Assembly: GCF_047496725.1 (NCBI RefSeq)
Contig: NC_132983.1
Coordinates: 589,501 to 653,500 of the forward strand
DNA length: 64,000 bases
Source of the DNA: Anoplolepis gracilipes
Taxonomy: Eukaryota; Arthropoda; Insecta; Hymenoptera; Formicidae
Direction: 5' to 3'
Shown in pieces: positions 1-12,537 of this stretch. How positions within the stretch are numbered: the stretch's first letter is position 1; every line of letters starts with the position of its first letter. The notes below the pieces were generated by a model that saw nothing but the letters and a program-made list of their open reading frames with translations, was not told where the DNA came from and did not search any database. Both the position numbers and the translations under genes were made by a program.

Positions 1-507
1 GGCCTGCAGAGCAAACGCGGCAGGCAAGAGCAACTGGAGCAACGTCATCAGGAGCTTCTGAGAAAACAAAAGGCCTTGCAAGAACAGTACGCGAGGCTGC
101 AGCAGTTACAGAGGAACGCGGCCGGCCTCACTACTGTACCGCCGGCGCCGCCTGATCTCCTGAAGAAAACTGGTTCCGAGAGCAATCTTTTGGCAAAGAT
201 GGGCCTCGGTCTAAGCGCCGCGAGTTCCGGATCCCTCACCAGTCTTAGCATCAAGCCGCAGGTGATCTTGCAGGATGCTACCGGCGACGGCAGTCAAGCG
301 ACCAAGATCGAGATCACCAATGGACAGATAGTTCCGATGACCTCCGCGGCAACAACGACAACAGTGACGACGACCAACAACCAGACCGTAGGCGTCGCCA
401 CCTCCATGACGTTGGTGTCGTCCTCGGCAACCGCCGGCTTAGCCACAACGGTCACCACCACATCCACTACGACTACCAGCAAGGTCTACGAGACGGACAT
501 TCTGTGA
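1..507 (+). CDS. C-terminal coding part of an unidentified Gln-rich coiled-coil protein (partial)
   Basis: The frame is open from base 1 to the TGA at 505-507, giving the last 168 residues of a protein whose start lies outside the window. The first ~40 residues are rich in Gln, Glu, Arg and Leu (QEQLEQRHQELLRKQKALQ and on) and look like the end of a coiled coil. A Pro-rich stretch (VPPAPPDLLKK) follows, then a Ser/Gly/Leu segment (ESNLLAKMGLGLSAASSGSL), and finally a long low-complexity Thr/Ser/Val tail ending in KVYETDIL. Codon use is GC-rich and clearly coding, unlike the AT-rich DNA around it. The short acidic-hydrophobic C-terminus could be a protein-interaction tail, but this is a guess. 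I do not recognise the family; a cytoskeletal or scaffold protein is possible. Confidence 0.8.
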   Translation, partial: GLQSKRGRQEQLEQRHQELLRKQKALQEQYARLQQLQRNAAGLTTVPPAPPDLLKKTGSESNLLAKMGLGLSAASSGSLTSLSIKPQVILQDATGDGSQATKIEITNGQIVPMTSAATTTTVTTTNNQTVGVATSMTLVSSSATAGLATTVTTTSTTTTSKVYETDIL

Positions 508-1122
508 CCGAGAAGCCGCTCGCTGATCGACTACTCGACCGTCAAGGTTGCCGCTGAAATCGCGCTGGCGAGTTAACACGGCCAGCGAGATTACGAGGAT
601 GCTATATCGCGTGGTCCTTGATCCTCCTCAACAGTGGAGGTTGCGATCAAACGAGACGAATAAAACAAAATAAGAACGAGAATGGACACGACGAAGAACA
701 AGATAGAAAAGGTCACAGGATATGGTAGCGTTAAGGAGATCAAACGAAGAGCTGATGGAAAGAAGACCCAGGAAGAAGAAGATTGCTCCTTCAATCTTCG
801 CCATATACGCGTAACATCTAACTTGCGAAAATAGAATAAAGCGTAGAAAAACTTAGCGCGGGACACGCGTAAGAACATAATACCGCACTAATTACTATGG
901 CTAACGATAGCATTAATAATCGTAAAAAGACGCGCGAAGAAAGCTCTCGATATGCGCGATATAAACGGAACGATCAACGTTTTTTGAGAAAGAAAAGAGA
1001 AAACGCGGCGTTGGGGTTCGTTGAATTTTGCACCTTTACACGAGCATATTCAATGCGCCCAATTGGATAGACGGGTCTCGCATTGCACTAATGTTCCACG
1101 TTGGACGCGGCGCGGCGTCTTG

Positions 1123-1154
<32 letters not shown>

Positions 1155-1417
1155 ATCTCTCAAAATCGATCCTTGTATACACCTCGTATATACACATCCG
1201 GCGTGCTCTTCGTAACACGTTTCTGTGCCAAAATACGAGAAGAACGCGACGTACACTTGCGTACTTTTTTAAGATTATACACAGCCGTCACCCGTAATTA
1301 TTACAGCCGGCTCTTCGTTCTTTCTTCATCGTAGTAGGGCGAGCGTAAAACACCGTCAAGATTCTACCTAGGCGAATCATCATATAAATATTATACATAA
1401 TATACATACGTATATAT

Positions 1418-1425
<8 letters not shown>

Positions 1426-1459
<34 letters not shown>
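1426..1459. repeat. (AT)n microsatellite
   Basis: Uninterrupted AT dinucleotide run in the presumed 3' UTR. It is flanked by imperfect TA-rich sequence from about 1380 to 1560. Confidence 0.9.
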
Positions 1460-1463
<4 letters not shown>

Positions 1464-3652
1464 TATACATACTATATGTACGCGTACGGGCAGGGAGGTT
1501 TATATAAATATATACACATAAGTGGAAAAATAGATAAATATAGTATATGTATACACGAGATATACTGTGCAATCTTCTCTCGTACACATGTGCGCATATA
1601 CAATACGTACGTATACATTCACACGTCGTTAATGCCACAAACGAAGCGGCGGTGACGAAATGACGGCGAAATCACACGCGTTTCGTACACGATGACGACG
1701 GTCCTAACGTGACTTTTATCGTGCTTAGAATAATTGCTACCGTACATGTGTGTATATATATACACACACATCCAGCCGCATTTACACATATATAAATACA
1801 CATATACAGAATGCGTAGCGATATAGACGATCGACGTTGATTATTCCTCGTTATCGGCAAGGTATTTATGCGGGTGGCACTCAACGCGAGAGAATATTCC
1901 GGGGGTATACAAGGAATCCGAGGAGGGACGTCTCACAAAAGATATCTGACACGATTAACAGAAAATTCGAGAGATCTAGAAAATCGGATGCGAATATAAA
2001 TACAAACATCTGGTTATCAGTTTAATCCATGCGACATCGATTTGCTAATACGATGCAGAATATCTATGTCGAAAGAGCATATTCGATCGATTTCTCGCGG
2101 CCGAGTTGCATCGATACAATGTATATTTATGAATGAATTGCATTTTACCAATATTATATTTTTTCTTTCAAGACTCTAATCTTATTACTTATATAATACA
2201 CGCAGTATTTATGTAATCATTAGTTAAAATTGAGCGAAATTTAAAACTCTCCTTTTTTTTTTTGAAAAAGGAAATTAAAAAAAAAAGACAGAGTTAGTCT
2301 TTAATTTGTATAAGATTTAAATTTCAAGTACGACTTGATAGTTTTTAAATAGCTTATAAATGCATACATTTTTTCCACACACATGTATGTTTGCAATCTA
2401 AAATCTACATAAACGATCCCAAGAGATACAAGACTGGTTGAAAGAGTATTCATTCCTATCGATGCAACTGATGGACTGTCCGCTCTTTATCTCTCTCCTT
2501 AAAACATGTTGTGGATAATCGGAATCGAGAGGCAAGACGCGCGAAAGACCTGTCGGTAAATTTTTTGGCGGCCAAAGAAACGTGTCGTTAGAAAGAGAAT
2601 ATTGCTCAATATGTACCAACCCAAATAACGCAGCAGCGTGCAATCCTGCGGATTGGATTACATGGACACGATCGCACGATTATTAGCTAATTATCACATT
2701 GCGCGCCACAGAAAATCGTCGAGTCGCTTCATCCCTTTTCTTTTCCATCGTCACAGGCGAAAAGTCGAATGTATTTACGATCGAGTTGACGAATCGTCGA
2801 TCCTTTAACGATATATTCTCCTTTGTCATTCGGATAAAAACTGAAATAAATTTAATGCGACGAAACATTGCGAAAACTTGGCGCGTTACTTTGATCGTTT
2901 CTCGCAAGCGTGATTCGTACTACTTTATCGCAGCTTATTGCACAAAAGGCAAACTCGTCGTCGCTCCTTCCAAACGAAAAACGTAAATGTCCGAGATGTA
3001 AAGCATCTGAAAAATTTCAATGAAATTACATCTTTCAGACGTGTCTTTCAGATGCTCTTTGGACTTTTCGTGCCGTCAATTGGATTATCGGCGCTCGACG
3101 CAGTGCGCATACCATGCTTCGAAGGGCCTAACAACTGACACATTCGCATATTTATTTTATACGCTTTATCGTATCCCATTTCGTTAAAGCAAATATTCAC
3201 GGAATTTTCGTCGTAATCCTCGGATGCGTTTGCGAGGTTTAATTTCAACTCGGCGGCGTATTCTTCGAATGAGATTGTGACTGAAATCATGCTTTTCATA
3301 TTTGTTAATATCTAGCATTACTAACTATTAACTGAAAAAATTTTTAAGCATCCTCTGGTTAATGAGGATCCTTAAATAGTTTGACACGAAAACGCGATTG
3401 ACAAGGGAATCGTTTTTCTATAATTGTTTTTATAATTGTGTAATTCTCTCTTTCTCTCGTAGATTACAAAAATTGTTCTCGTGTGTTATTATGTTAGTAA
3501 GAAAAAAATTAATTAAAAAATGTTAAGATTATTAGGAATAAATGTATGTTACGCGATATTGTCTTTACACAAGATTGCAAGTTTTGCCAATATCGCGACA
3601 GTGTAAGATTAAGAATTACAAAATATTGGTATAAAAATATTTTACACGATCA

Positions 3653-3654
<2 letters not shown>

Positions 3655-3687
<33 letters not shown>
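3655..3687. repeat. (AC)n microsatellite
   Basis: About 16 uninterrupted CA dinucleotides read directly from the sequence. Confidence 0.9.
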
Positions 3688-3689
<2 letters not shown>

Positions 3690-4052
3690 TAATCTTATGA
3701 TTTATTAGTGTAATAAGACGTAGATTTATTAGTAGTATTTATATAATCATGCGAGCGATTAATATTGATTTCATAATTGAATAAGCGAAACAGATCGCTT
3801 ACGCAATTGACATGAAATAACGCATCCGAGGGTTAAACGCATGCAGCGAGATATATAAAGATCTTATTTATTTACCACTGTCACACACAAGCATATGTCT
3901 CTATAGGGAAATCATAATTACTTACAATAAGAGCACATACATTAAAGATAAGGCGAATGATAATGATCGATAACAAAAGCATTTGCTTGCAAATGCTTAT
4001 CAAGTATTAATACAACGCGAGATCCCAGCGGATAGAAAAAAAGGGAAAAACA

Positions 4053-4094
<42 letters not shown>

Positions 4095-5113
4095 TATTTT
4101 CATATCGAATTTGTATATTGTTTTGCGCGCGCTTATTATATAGGTACTTATGCCACAATTATATATTGCATTTAAGAGAGCTACTTTAAACGGTGCATTT
4201 TCGTTCGCGGCGATACATCTAAAAGTGTCGCGATAGTGCTAAAATTATATATTTGTTATCGGGAAATACGTTTAATCGCGCGAGCGTGCGTTAAATATAA
4301 TAAATTTTTAGATCCCCATCCCGCTCTTTTTTCCTTCTAATCGTAAACGAAGCGTTTCGAATCGAAGGTGCGCGCCGTCGATCCGCGCGAATCAAGCGCG
4401 GACTATTCGTGATCGATTTTCATCTCAGTTTTCTTTTTTATCTCCGTTTTTTTCTCCCATAACGCGATTAGCGAGAATCATTAGTGTAATGTTTTCTGAT
4501 GATCCTGTACGCCAAATCGAATTGACTTGTTACATTTGTAAATGTTTGTAAGTACTACCGTACGTATAATAAAATAATCGAGTAATAATCATCGAATTAT
4601 CCTGACGATCACCGTTTGTCTGTTATCCATCGATTAAATCAACCTTACGAACAACGAATAAAAGGTAAATCATGACATATTGTGTAATGACAGTTCCACT
4701 CTTCTTCTATAGTAGAACGTTCTAAAGAGAAGCGTAGCAAACTTTTGTTGTTAATAAAGATTAAAATTGGACAGATAAACGATTTCCGATATTAGATTAC
4801 TTGTCTATTAAAAGTTTTTCTATAATTTAATTAGATTTGATTTTTATTTAGCAGAATTTAAATAGATTTAATTTACAAATATTTTTAATCTTCACGAGCA
4901 GCATTTTTTAACAGTTACATTATTTATAAATAATCAAGTTCATTGTCTATTATTACAGTTTTTAAACATCTTTTTTAGGTAGTTTTTTCTTTTGAAAAAA
5001 GTAATATCAAGATATTCGAATAAACGGGTATTATCGGTCATTATTACATAGATGAAACCCTAATCAGAGATGTAATTATATTGTAGAAATACTAGTTTTA
5101 TTTTAATTTATAT

Positions 5114-6415
5114 TTACACTTTATTAGTTTCTAAAACAATACCATGCGCCTGTTTAATACCTTCCTCTATGATTTGATGTTTTTGTCGCGATTCTTTATA
5201 CGATTGCAAGAGCTTCTCGATCGTACTTTTTCTCGGCGAGTCCAGGCGCGCATAATGCATAATAAATTCTACATCATCACTGACTTTGCACAGATCCACT
5301 GCTGATTTCAACGTGGGATGAATTATATGAAAGATCCGTATCAGTATCGCGGCGTGTTCAATCCGACCAGTCTCGATCATCTTGCACAATAAATTGTCAA
5401 TGTTTTTCGTCCACGCTAGATGAAATACCATCGGCCCGAAATGACGCGTAGACCTCAAAGCATCGAAATGTTTCTCTTTGTTTATATGCTCGTATACTTC
5501 TCGCGTGACTTCTTGATACGTCGGGTCGTCCGGCTCAAATTGCACGCAGGCTCGATCCAGTATGAATGTATACTCGTTGCGATTTAATAAGCTCTGTAAA
5601 AAAATATCGCGATATTAATCACAATAATTAAATGAAATTATAAAATTATAAAAAATTAAATTATACATTTCTTTCTTTGTTAGAGTTGTTGACCTTAAAC
5701 GCGTAAATGTCAGTAAACAATATAATGAAATATTTTAAATAATGTTTTCATTATTTACTTACTTTCAAATTGTCCCCTTCAAACATTTTTGGTTTTTCTA
5801 TCTCTCTGGATGGTTTTGGAAAATAGATTTGTACAATCCTATCTCGCTCTTGCCAAGTAGCATGCCTCAATGTGCCTTCAGGTTCTCTAACCACAACAAA
5901 TCTTTTTTTGTCATTGAGACCATATGTGATATCGGTAAACACATATTTAGCAGTATCATGGTCCTTTAATGAAGGGTCTTTGCACAGCGGCTCAGTTGGA
6001 TCTAATCTTTGCTTCACCACTGGTGGCATTTGTAAATATTTCTTTGCTTTATTCTCTGCTTCTTTCGCAGCTTCCTCAAGCTGCTCGCTTGTTAAAAATT
6101 TATACTCTGGTGGTTTGAGTTTGTGTCCATCTTTGCGAGCGATAAAGATTTTTGTATAATCTACTGTGGTTAGTGTTTTGAGATACTGCTGAACGTTTCT
6201 ATTAAAGAAATATGGTGTCGGATCTCTTTCTATCGAATCTAATTAAAAATTACATAAAAAAATGTTTAATAATTTATATTAATTGCATTTATGTTAAAAA
6301 AGCAAAGTTTAGATTTAATACCTGTTTCAACATTTTCTGACGCAAAATTACGGCAATTGAAGATTGCACGAGCATACGAATGTCGCAGAAAATTGTTTAT
6401 ACGATGCCAAAGCAT
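5114..6415 (-). CDS. mRpS22: Mitochondrial small ribosomal subunit protein mS22 (MRPS22)
   Basis: Component of the mitochondrial small ribosomal subunit, one of the mitochondrion-specific proteins with no bacterial counterpart. Three exons on the minus strand: 6415-6322, 6238-5763 and 5593-5114 (stop), with in-phase GT-AG junctions, giving 349 residues (human 360). The N-terminus (MLWHRINNFLRHSYARAIF) is Arg-rich, amphipathic and lacks acidic residues, as expected of a matrix presequence. Family hallmarks visible in order are KPPEYKFLTSEQLEEA, KYLQMPPVVKQRLDP, TAKYVFTDITYGL, RFVVVREPEGTLRHATWQER, VQFEPDDPTYQ and LRSTRHFGPMVFHLAW. These match MRPS22 closely. The ATG at 6415 lies a few hundred bases from the RRP5 leader exon, so the two genes are divergently transcribed from a shared promoter. 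Confidence 0.95.
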
Positions 6416-6759
6416 GATGTCCAGTCACCAGTCAATAAATTACAAATATCACAAAATAATTCATACAAAACTTAACCTCTCATCGTTCGACTCGAAACTA
6501 ATCTAAGCTAGCAATTAGGGTTCATACGTGTCGTGCGACAGAGTATGTCAGATTGACATCTGATTGGCTGTCGACTAGAAAATTCCTAAGATTTGAGAGG
6601 TGTTTTCCAATTGTAGCCAATCAGTCTGTTCGACAAAACTGGTCACGTGACAAATGAAATTTCGCTTTTAGGTTAGAAGCGCAGCGTGCGGCGTCCACGT
6701 GGGAGTAGTGGATCTAAAAATTTAATACAAATACGAGATTTTTTAATACAAATTGTACA
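6416..6759. promoter_or_regulatory. Bidirectional promoter of mRpS22 / RRP5, including RRP5 leader exon
   Basis: Head-to-head spacer between the mS22 start codon (6415, -) and the RRP5 leader. It has an ATTGG (inverted CCAAT) at about 6563-6567, a CCAAT at about 6617-6621 and a palindromic E-box in GTCACGTGAC at 6642-6651. There is no TATA box at a sensible place, which is typical of housekeeping divergent promoters. A good splice donor, GTAAGT, begins at 6760, so an untranslated RRP5 exon probably ends at 6759 and joins the acceptor at 6927-6928. The exact transcription starts are not visible. Confidence 0.6.
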
Positions 6760-6928
6760 GTAAGTATGGAATAAAATTATATGTGCAGTAAAATTTAATA
6801 ACGACTTTTCAAATATATAAATATTAATAAATTCAGTATCTAACATGAATTCATACTTAATATTGTTAACCTATTTTTATGTGTGTTTATTTTATATTAT
6901 ATTCATTTAGTTATTGTTATTTTTACAG

Positions 6929-7156
6929 ATGGAGAGCTTTCCCAGAGGCGGAAGAAAACCCGTAATTAAAAGATCGTCAAATAAAGTAAAGACATAATTT
7001 TATTCTTTATAAAGAGACAGAGAAAGAAAACATTTCTAATGAATTTCAAATATAAAATTTATTTAAGTTTATAAAGTTTATAAATGTAGAAAAAAAAGTA
7101 TAACACATTGTTTATTTATATTTTTTGTTTTCTAATTATCTGTAGTGTTATGTGTG

Positions 7157-7187
<31 letters not shown>

Positions 7188-10100
7188 TTTTTTTAAATAT
7201 ATGTATACACATTTATATAAATGAAATTAATATGCAATATTTTCATTTCAGTTGTTTGACGAATCTAGATCAAGCAAAAAACGTAAACGAACAAAGGAAA
7301 AAGATAACAATGTAAATGTGAAAGATATAAACTCTATCGCCACTGCAAGTCGCTTATCAAAGGCAACATTACATGAAGGAATGACAGTTCTTGGCCGAAT
7401 TTCTCAAATGTATACTAAAGAATATGACTTAATTGTGTCTATACCAGGTGGATTTGTAGGACGCGTGGAAGTTACAAATATCAGCAAGTCGTACACAAAC
7501 TTGTTGCAAAATATAATTGACATAAAAGCCGTCCGATTAAATGAATTTAAACCTTGGCAAGATTTATATAATTTTGGTGATTATGTAGTGTGTTATGTCA
7601 AAGGTAAATCTGAAAAGAAAAAATGGTTGTACAACTTATCTATGGAGCCACAATTAATAAATCAGAATATACATAACAGTTATCTTGTAAAAAATGCAAA
7701 GATAGTTTGCACTATTAAGAGCATAGAAGATCATGGATATGTAGTTGACACAGGCATAGCTAATGTTAGAGCATTTCTCGCTACCGAGAATGTTGATAAA
7801 GAAAAGAAATATTGTAAGTATAACTAATTTCGTATAATGAATTAATATTGTTCTGTGTAAAAAGTGCTTTATAACATTATAACTTTATAAATTATTTAGT
7901 TCCAGGTAATCAACTTTTGTGCATCATTAAGGAGATAGAAACAATAAATAATTCATCTATCATCAAATTGTCAGCCAAGAAAAAAAAGATTAATAACGTT
8001 AGCACACATAATATAGTCTCTTTAGACGTTCTAACACCGGGAACAAAATTATCCCTTTGTGTGACAAAAGTGCTCTCCAATGGTTTGCAAGTTACATTTG
8101 GAAAAGATAACATTGGATATATAAATCAAGTTTATTTAGACAATCCTTTATCTATGTATGCAGAAAACATGGAAGTGACTGGTGTGTTGTTGTATATATT
8201 GCCAACTGTGAAATTGGCTTATTTTAGTCTACTAACCGATGAATCTGAAGAAGAAAATATTAATAGAGGCAAAATTATAAAAGCAAAAGTACTGTATAGA
8301 GTATCCGATGGGATAATTTTAAAAATATCTAAATCTGGACTACGTGGATTTGTTTCTTTCCCAAAAAGCCAAGTTCCATTTGCCAAAATTCCGACTGTGT
8401 TTAAGCAAGGTTCCACACATAAGTGCAGAATACTTGCGTATAACTGGATGGAACATCTTTATATCTGTACAATGGAGAAGGAACTTTTAAAAGAGGAATA
8501 CTTTTTAATTTCTGATCTGAACTATGGCAATATCGTTACTGTAACTATTAGAGATTTGTATATAAGTGGCTGTATACTTGTACAGGTAGGACAGATTTCG
8601 GGACTTGTTCCACCGATACACGTATCTGATAATGATAAAAGCGCAATAAATAAATTGAAAATCGGAGATAGAATCATAGCGAGAGTTTTGGACTTTAAAT
8701 CTACTTCTATGAATGCAACGTTTACGCTGAAACAGTCGCTAATAAAAAGCGAACTACCAGTTTTACATGATATTCATGATGCACAGTCTGGATCAAAATA
8801 TCACGGTACAATCACTAAAATAGATCAGAATGGTTTGTTAGTGAGATTTTATGGAACTCTAAGAGGATGGGTGCCACGCACTGCGTTAAACAGCGACACA
8901 TATAATATGAATTACTCCGTTGGTCAAACTGTTACTGTATGCATCGAGTCTGTAGAAAAGGATAAAAGAAAAATAAAACTAATAATTGTTAATGAAAAAC
9001 AGAACCAGCAGATCGTGAATTTTTCAATTGGAGAAGTAATCGAAGGAGTAGTTACAGAATCGTCCATCAAGGGAGTACACTTGACGATACAAGCAAAAGA
9101 TAATGTCGCGACAGGCTTCTTACCAGCGGGTCATATGGCTCCGTGTATTGAAATTGGCAAGTTATTGGCATCAAGATGCACTCCTGGAGATCGAATTTCA
9201 GTTTTAGTTTTTGCTACAAAGCCAAGTTTAATATTTTCATATACTCTCGTGACAAAAGAACGATATAGAAGCTTTGATTCGTTAAAAGTAGGCGATTGCA
9301 TTCCATGTACAATCAGAGATAGATTGCAAGACGGTGTGAGAGTTATCTTATCTATTGAAAATTATCCAAAATTAGGATTTGTATCTTATAAAAACATCAG
9401 TAATTTCGAACTATTGGACGTGAATCAAATATTAATTGTTAAAATCACGAGTATTAATAAGCGAGATAAATCTTTAACTCTGACAATGACATTGAAAGAT
9501 GTATGGGATAGTCTGTTGGATAACAATGCTAAAATGATGGCTGCAGTGGATATTTTACATTTATATCTCAATAAATTATCGGAACTAGTGATGCAACCGT
9601 TTTATAAAGACAAACCAATTTCATCGGTAGTCTTGGGTCAGAAGGTCACTGGCATTGTCGAGAAAATTACTTCATATGGTCTTGTATTTGAATTAAATAA
9701 TCGTTTGAAAGGTATAGTACGCAATGATCATTATTCCAATGAGTTTAAAGTTGGAGACAAGGTATTCGGTACGATCCTGTGGAAGAATTATGTCGATGAA
9801 TACGTCGAGGTATCATTGTTACCGAGAATAGTAAATGGCATTAGTTCGAAACAAGAAACGCTGCCGGAACTTCCCACCGAAGTTGTACTGAGAGCCGAAA
9901 TTTTGCTGATTACCAAGTGGTTGATACTCGTTCTCATAAAACGCAATGGCGCAGGATATTTGACAGCGTTACCCGTCCGCCGACACGTTAACGACATCGC
10001 TCCCGATACAACGCCTTACATGCTTTTCGCCAAGATTCGAGTGTATGTTGTAATGACGAGAAACGAGTCTGATATTGTTCCCATTTGTATGTTAAAGTCT

Positions 10101-11533
10101 GCATTTGAAACCAAAATCCCAAAAGACTCGCCTGCAACTACAAAGAAAATAACTGAACAACGAAGTGTAATGCTTACAAATCCACCGGAGCAAGCACTAA
10201 AGAAAGAGAAGAAGAAAAAATATGAAGCTGAAATTAAAAAAGAAAGTAGAATAAAGTTTATAGATGAATCTTCTGAATTGACTAATGAGTCATCCGATGA
10301 GAGTGAAAAAAAAGAAGATGAACCAATTGCGAATGATTTACAATTACATATTCAAGATTGTGGATTTTCCTGGGATGACGATAAAATAAATGTAGCTGCT
10401 TCTCCTGAAACATCTAGCGATGAAGAGGAGGAACCTAAAGAGGAACCTAAGCGAAAGAAGAAGAAATTGAGCGCAGCCGAGCGTCGAGAACAAGAACGCG
10501 AGAAAGAACGTAAGATCCGTCAGCAAGAGGAAGCTCTGGCGAGTAATCAAGCACCCAATTCGACGGATCAATTTGATAAATTGGTTTTATCCAGTCCTGA
10601 CAGTTCCTTGGTGTGGTCACAGTATATGGTGTATCATTTGCAAGCTACGGAAATCGAAAAAGCGAGAGCGGTTGCCAAACGAGCCATCAAAACGATCAAT
10701 TTCAGAGAAGAAAACGAACGGTTAAACGTATGGAACGCTTGGCTAAATCTAGAGTCTAGATTCGGCACTCCGGAATCTTTGGAGGACGTGTTCCAGAAAG
10801 CTGTGCGGACCAATGACGCGTTCAAAATATATACACACATGTTGATTGTACATACGGACGCTGGTAGAAAAAAAGAATTAGAAAAGATTATCGACACTAT
10901 GATTGGCAAGTTTAAACAGGATCTTCAAACGTGGATAAATTGCGGTGCTGCATTATTGAAGATCGGTCTGAAAGAAAAATCGCGACACATTATGCAACGG
11001 GCGATGCAATCGTTGCCTGCATCTCAACGTAAGTACACACATATATATTATTTTATGTAATTATAAAAAAATACTAAATAATACATACCGCTTCTATTTT
11101 TAATTATGTACATTTTTTTACAGATGTGAATTTGTTGGCAAGATTTGCAAATTTGGAGAACAAACTGGGAGATAAGGAACGGGCGCAGACATTATTCGAG
11201 AAGATCTTGAGCTCTTATCCGAAACGTGTCGATGTGTGGTCATGTTACATAGACTGTTTAATCAAATCTGAGAACATTGATAAAGCCAGGTATAGATATC
11301 TTAATATACACTTGAGAGAAAAACACATTATTGTAATAAATATATTTTTTTTGTACTTACACATTTACAGAAAAGCATTGGAACAAGCCTGTGTCCAAAC
11401 ACTTCCAGTGAGAAAAATGAAGATTTTATTTACAAAGTTTAAGAATTTCGAGGAAAAGTATGGCACATTTGAGAGTGTAGCTCGTATAGTACAAATGGCT
11501 GCTGATTATGTCGAGAAACAATGTAATAAGTAA
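6929..11533 (+). CDS. PDCD11: rRNA biogenesis protein RRP5 / PDCD11 (S1 and HAT repeats)
   Basis: Nucleolar pre-rRNA processing factor needed for early cleavages that separate 18S and 5.8S precursors; it bridges both subunit pathways. Five coding exons: 6929-6985, 7252-7813, 7900-11028, 11124-11289 and 11371-11533, all in phase, 1,358 residues. After a Lys/Arg-rich N-terminus, a long series of S1 RNA-binding repeats starts near residue 60 (HEGMTVLGRISQMY) and runs to about residue 950. Recurring S1 cores such as GTITKIDQNGLLVRFYGTLR and GQKVTGIVEKITSYGLVFEL are clear. A charged acidic/basic linker (about 975-1085) leads into HAT/TPR-like repeats (from about 1100: DSSLVWSQYMVYHLQATEIE, VWNAWLNLESRFG). 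It is shorter than human PDCD11 (1,871), so some S1 repeats may be missing or divergent. The start ATG is the first three bases after the splice acceptor. Confidence 0.95.
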
Positions 11534-12299
11534 TGTAAAACTTATCCAAAACTCAAAAGTAAACTCAAAAATTGAAAAAGTATTTAGAAGATATAATTAA
11601 GTAAAAGATACAAATCCAAATTCCAAGTTTTATAATTGTAAGAAATCTGACTGTACTGTTTTTCTTTTGCCGTCTACTCTTATAAGCAAGTATTACAATG
11701 TAAAAATAGTCCAAATAAATCAATTGTTGCTATAACTCGATCTAAATCTTTTTACAAATAATCAATAGATAACTTGAAAATAACTTATAAATAAGAATAA
11801 AAGTGAATTATCTTCTTAAAGAAAAATATACAAATTGACTTGATTTTTTTATGTTAATTTAAAAATATGATTCTTGTAAATATCTTGACCAGTATCATAT
11901 AGCTACTATTGTCCAAATAAATTGCTCTATATTATATAATCTCTCTTACAATCTGAAATATTAAAACCATCCATTATTATTTATCTCAAATAACTTTATA
12001 ACTTTTTACAAATTTATGTAATATAAAAATTAAATTTTATATAAACATATATATAAGAATGAATTTTACTTACAAAAATTAAATTTTTAAGTCCAAAATT
12101 AGATGTTTATTAATTGCATATTTTATAATTTTAACATTACGAAATAAATGTTACTTATTAAAAAAACTGTCAAGAACTATCGTACACAAATTGAAATAGC
12201 GTAGCATGCAGAGTCTAAATTAAACATTAAATATAATTAAATTTTAACATTATCATTTTATTGAATAATAAAAGATGAGATGTGCATGAGTTATCATGA
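11534..12299. other. RRP5 3' UTR and AT-rich spacer
   Basis: Very AT-rich; no open frame of note. AATAAA-type signals occur near 11713 and 11793. I see no RNA gene or mobile element in it. Confidence 0.6.
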
Positions 12300-12537
12300 A
12301 ATTGGCGAAGGTCAAATCCAGTTTTTTTTATGCTAGTATCACGACGTAATCACGTGACGCTGCAATAAGCGTTTCATGAATTTGCACCTTTATCAAAAGC
12401 TAGTAATCTAATATTATCTAGAGTTCTAGTAATATGTAAAAGTCTGTGGTCTGATATGGTCGGATCACGGACCCGAGACCCGAGATCCGAGATTCGAGAT
12501 TCGAGACGTACCGAGGTGCACAGTGTCCAGTGCATAC
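12300..12537 (+). promoter_or_regulatory. Promoter / 5' UTR region of peroxiredoxin-5
   Basis: The 240 bases before the Prx5 ATG contain an E-box in ATCACGTGAC (CACGTG at 12351-12356). Closer to the ATG is a short GC-rich tract of near-tandem CGAGATC/CGAGATT words at about 12472-12506, which probably belongs to the 5' UTR. No TATA box is evident. Confidence 0.45.

Larger units (their letters stand above)
508..5113. other. Long 3' UTR / intergenic stretch with microsatellites
   Basis: No convincing coding exon is seen in these 4.6 kb. The region just after the stop at 507 is fairly GC-rich and is probably 3' UTR of the upstream gene; where that transcript ends cannot be told. Simple repeats: (CT)n at about 1123-1152, (AT)n at 1426-1459, (AC)n at 3655-3687 and a T run at 4063-4089. 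A GC-rich patch lies at about 4260-4400. Open frames at 2398-2643 (-), 2699-2986 (+) and 3048-3299 (-) have no recognisable domains and overlap on both strands. Several AATAAA signals occur (for example near 4567 and 4656). Confidence 0.6.

Noticed and set aside
1028..1334. Frames with Ser-Leu or Arg-Glu runs
   Set aside because: Driven by the (CT)n repeat at 1123-1152.
2398..3299. Overlapping frames on both strands (81, 95, 66 and 83 codons)
   Set aside because: Open on both strands at once, no recognisable motif, no splice context; probably chance frames in a GC-richer 3' UTR.
11124..11533. Separate small gene after RRP5 exon 3
   Set aside because: Splice phases join it in frame to RRP5 and the sequence continues the HAT repeats; it is the C-terminus of RRP5.
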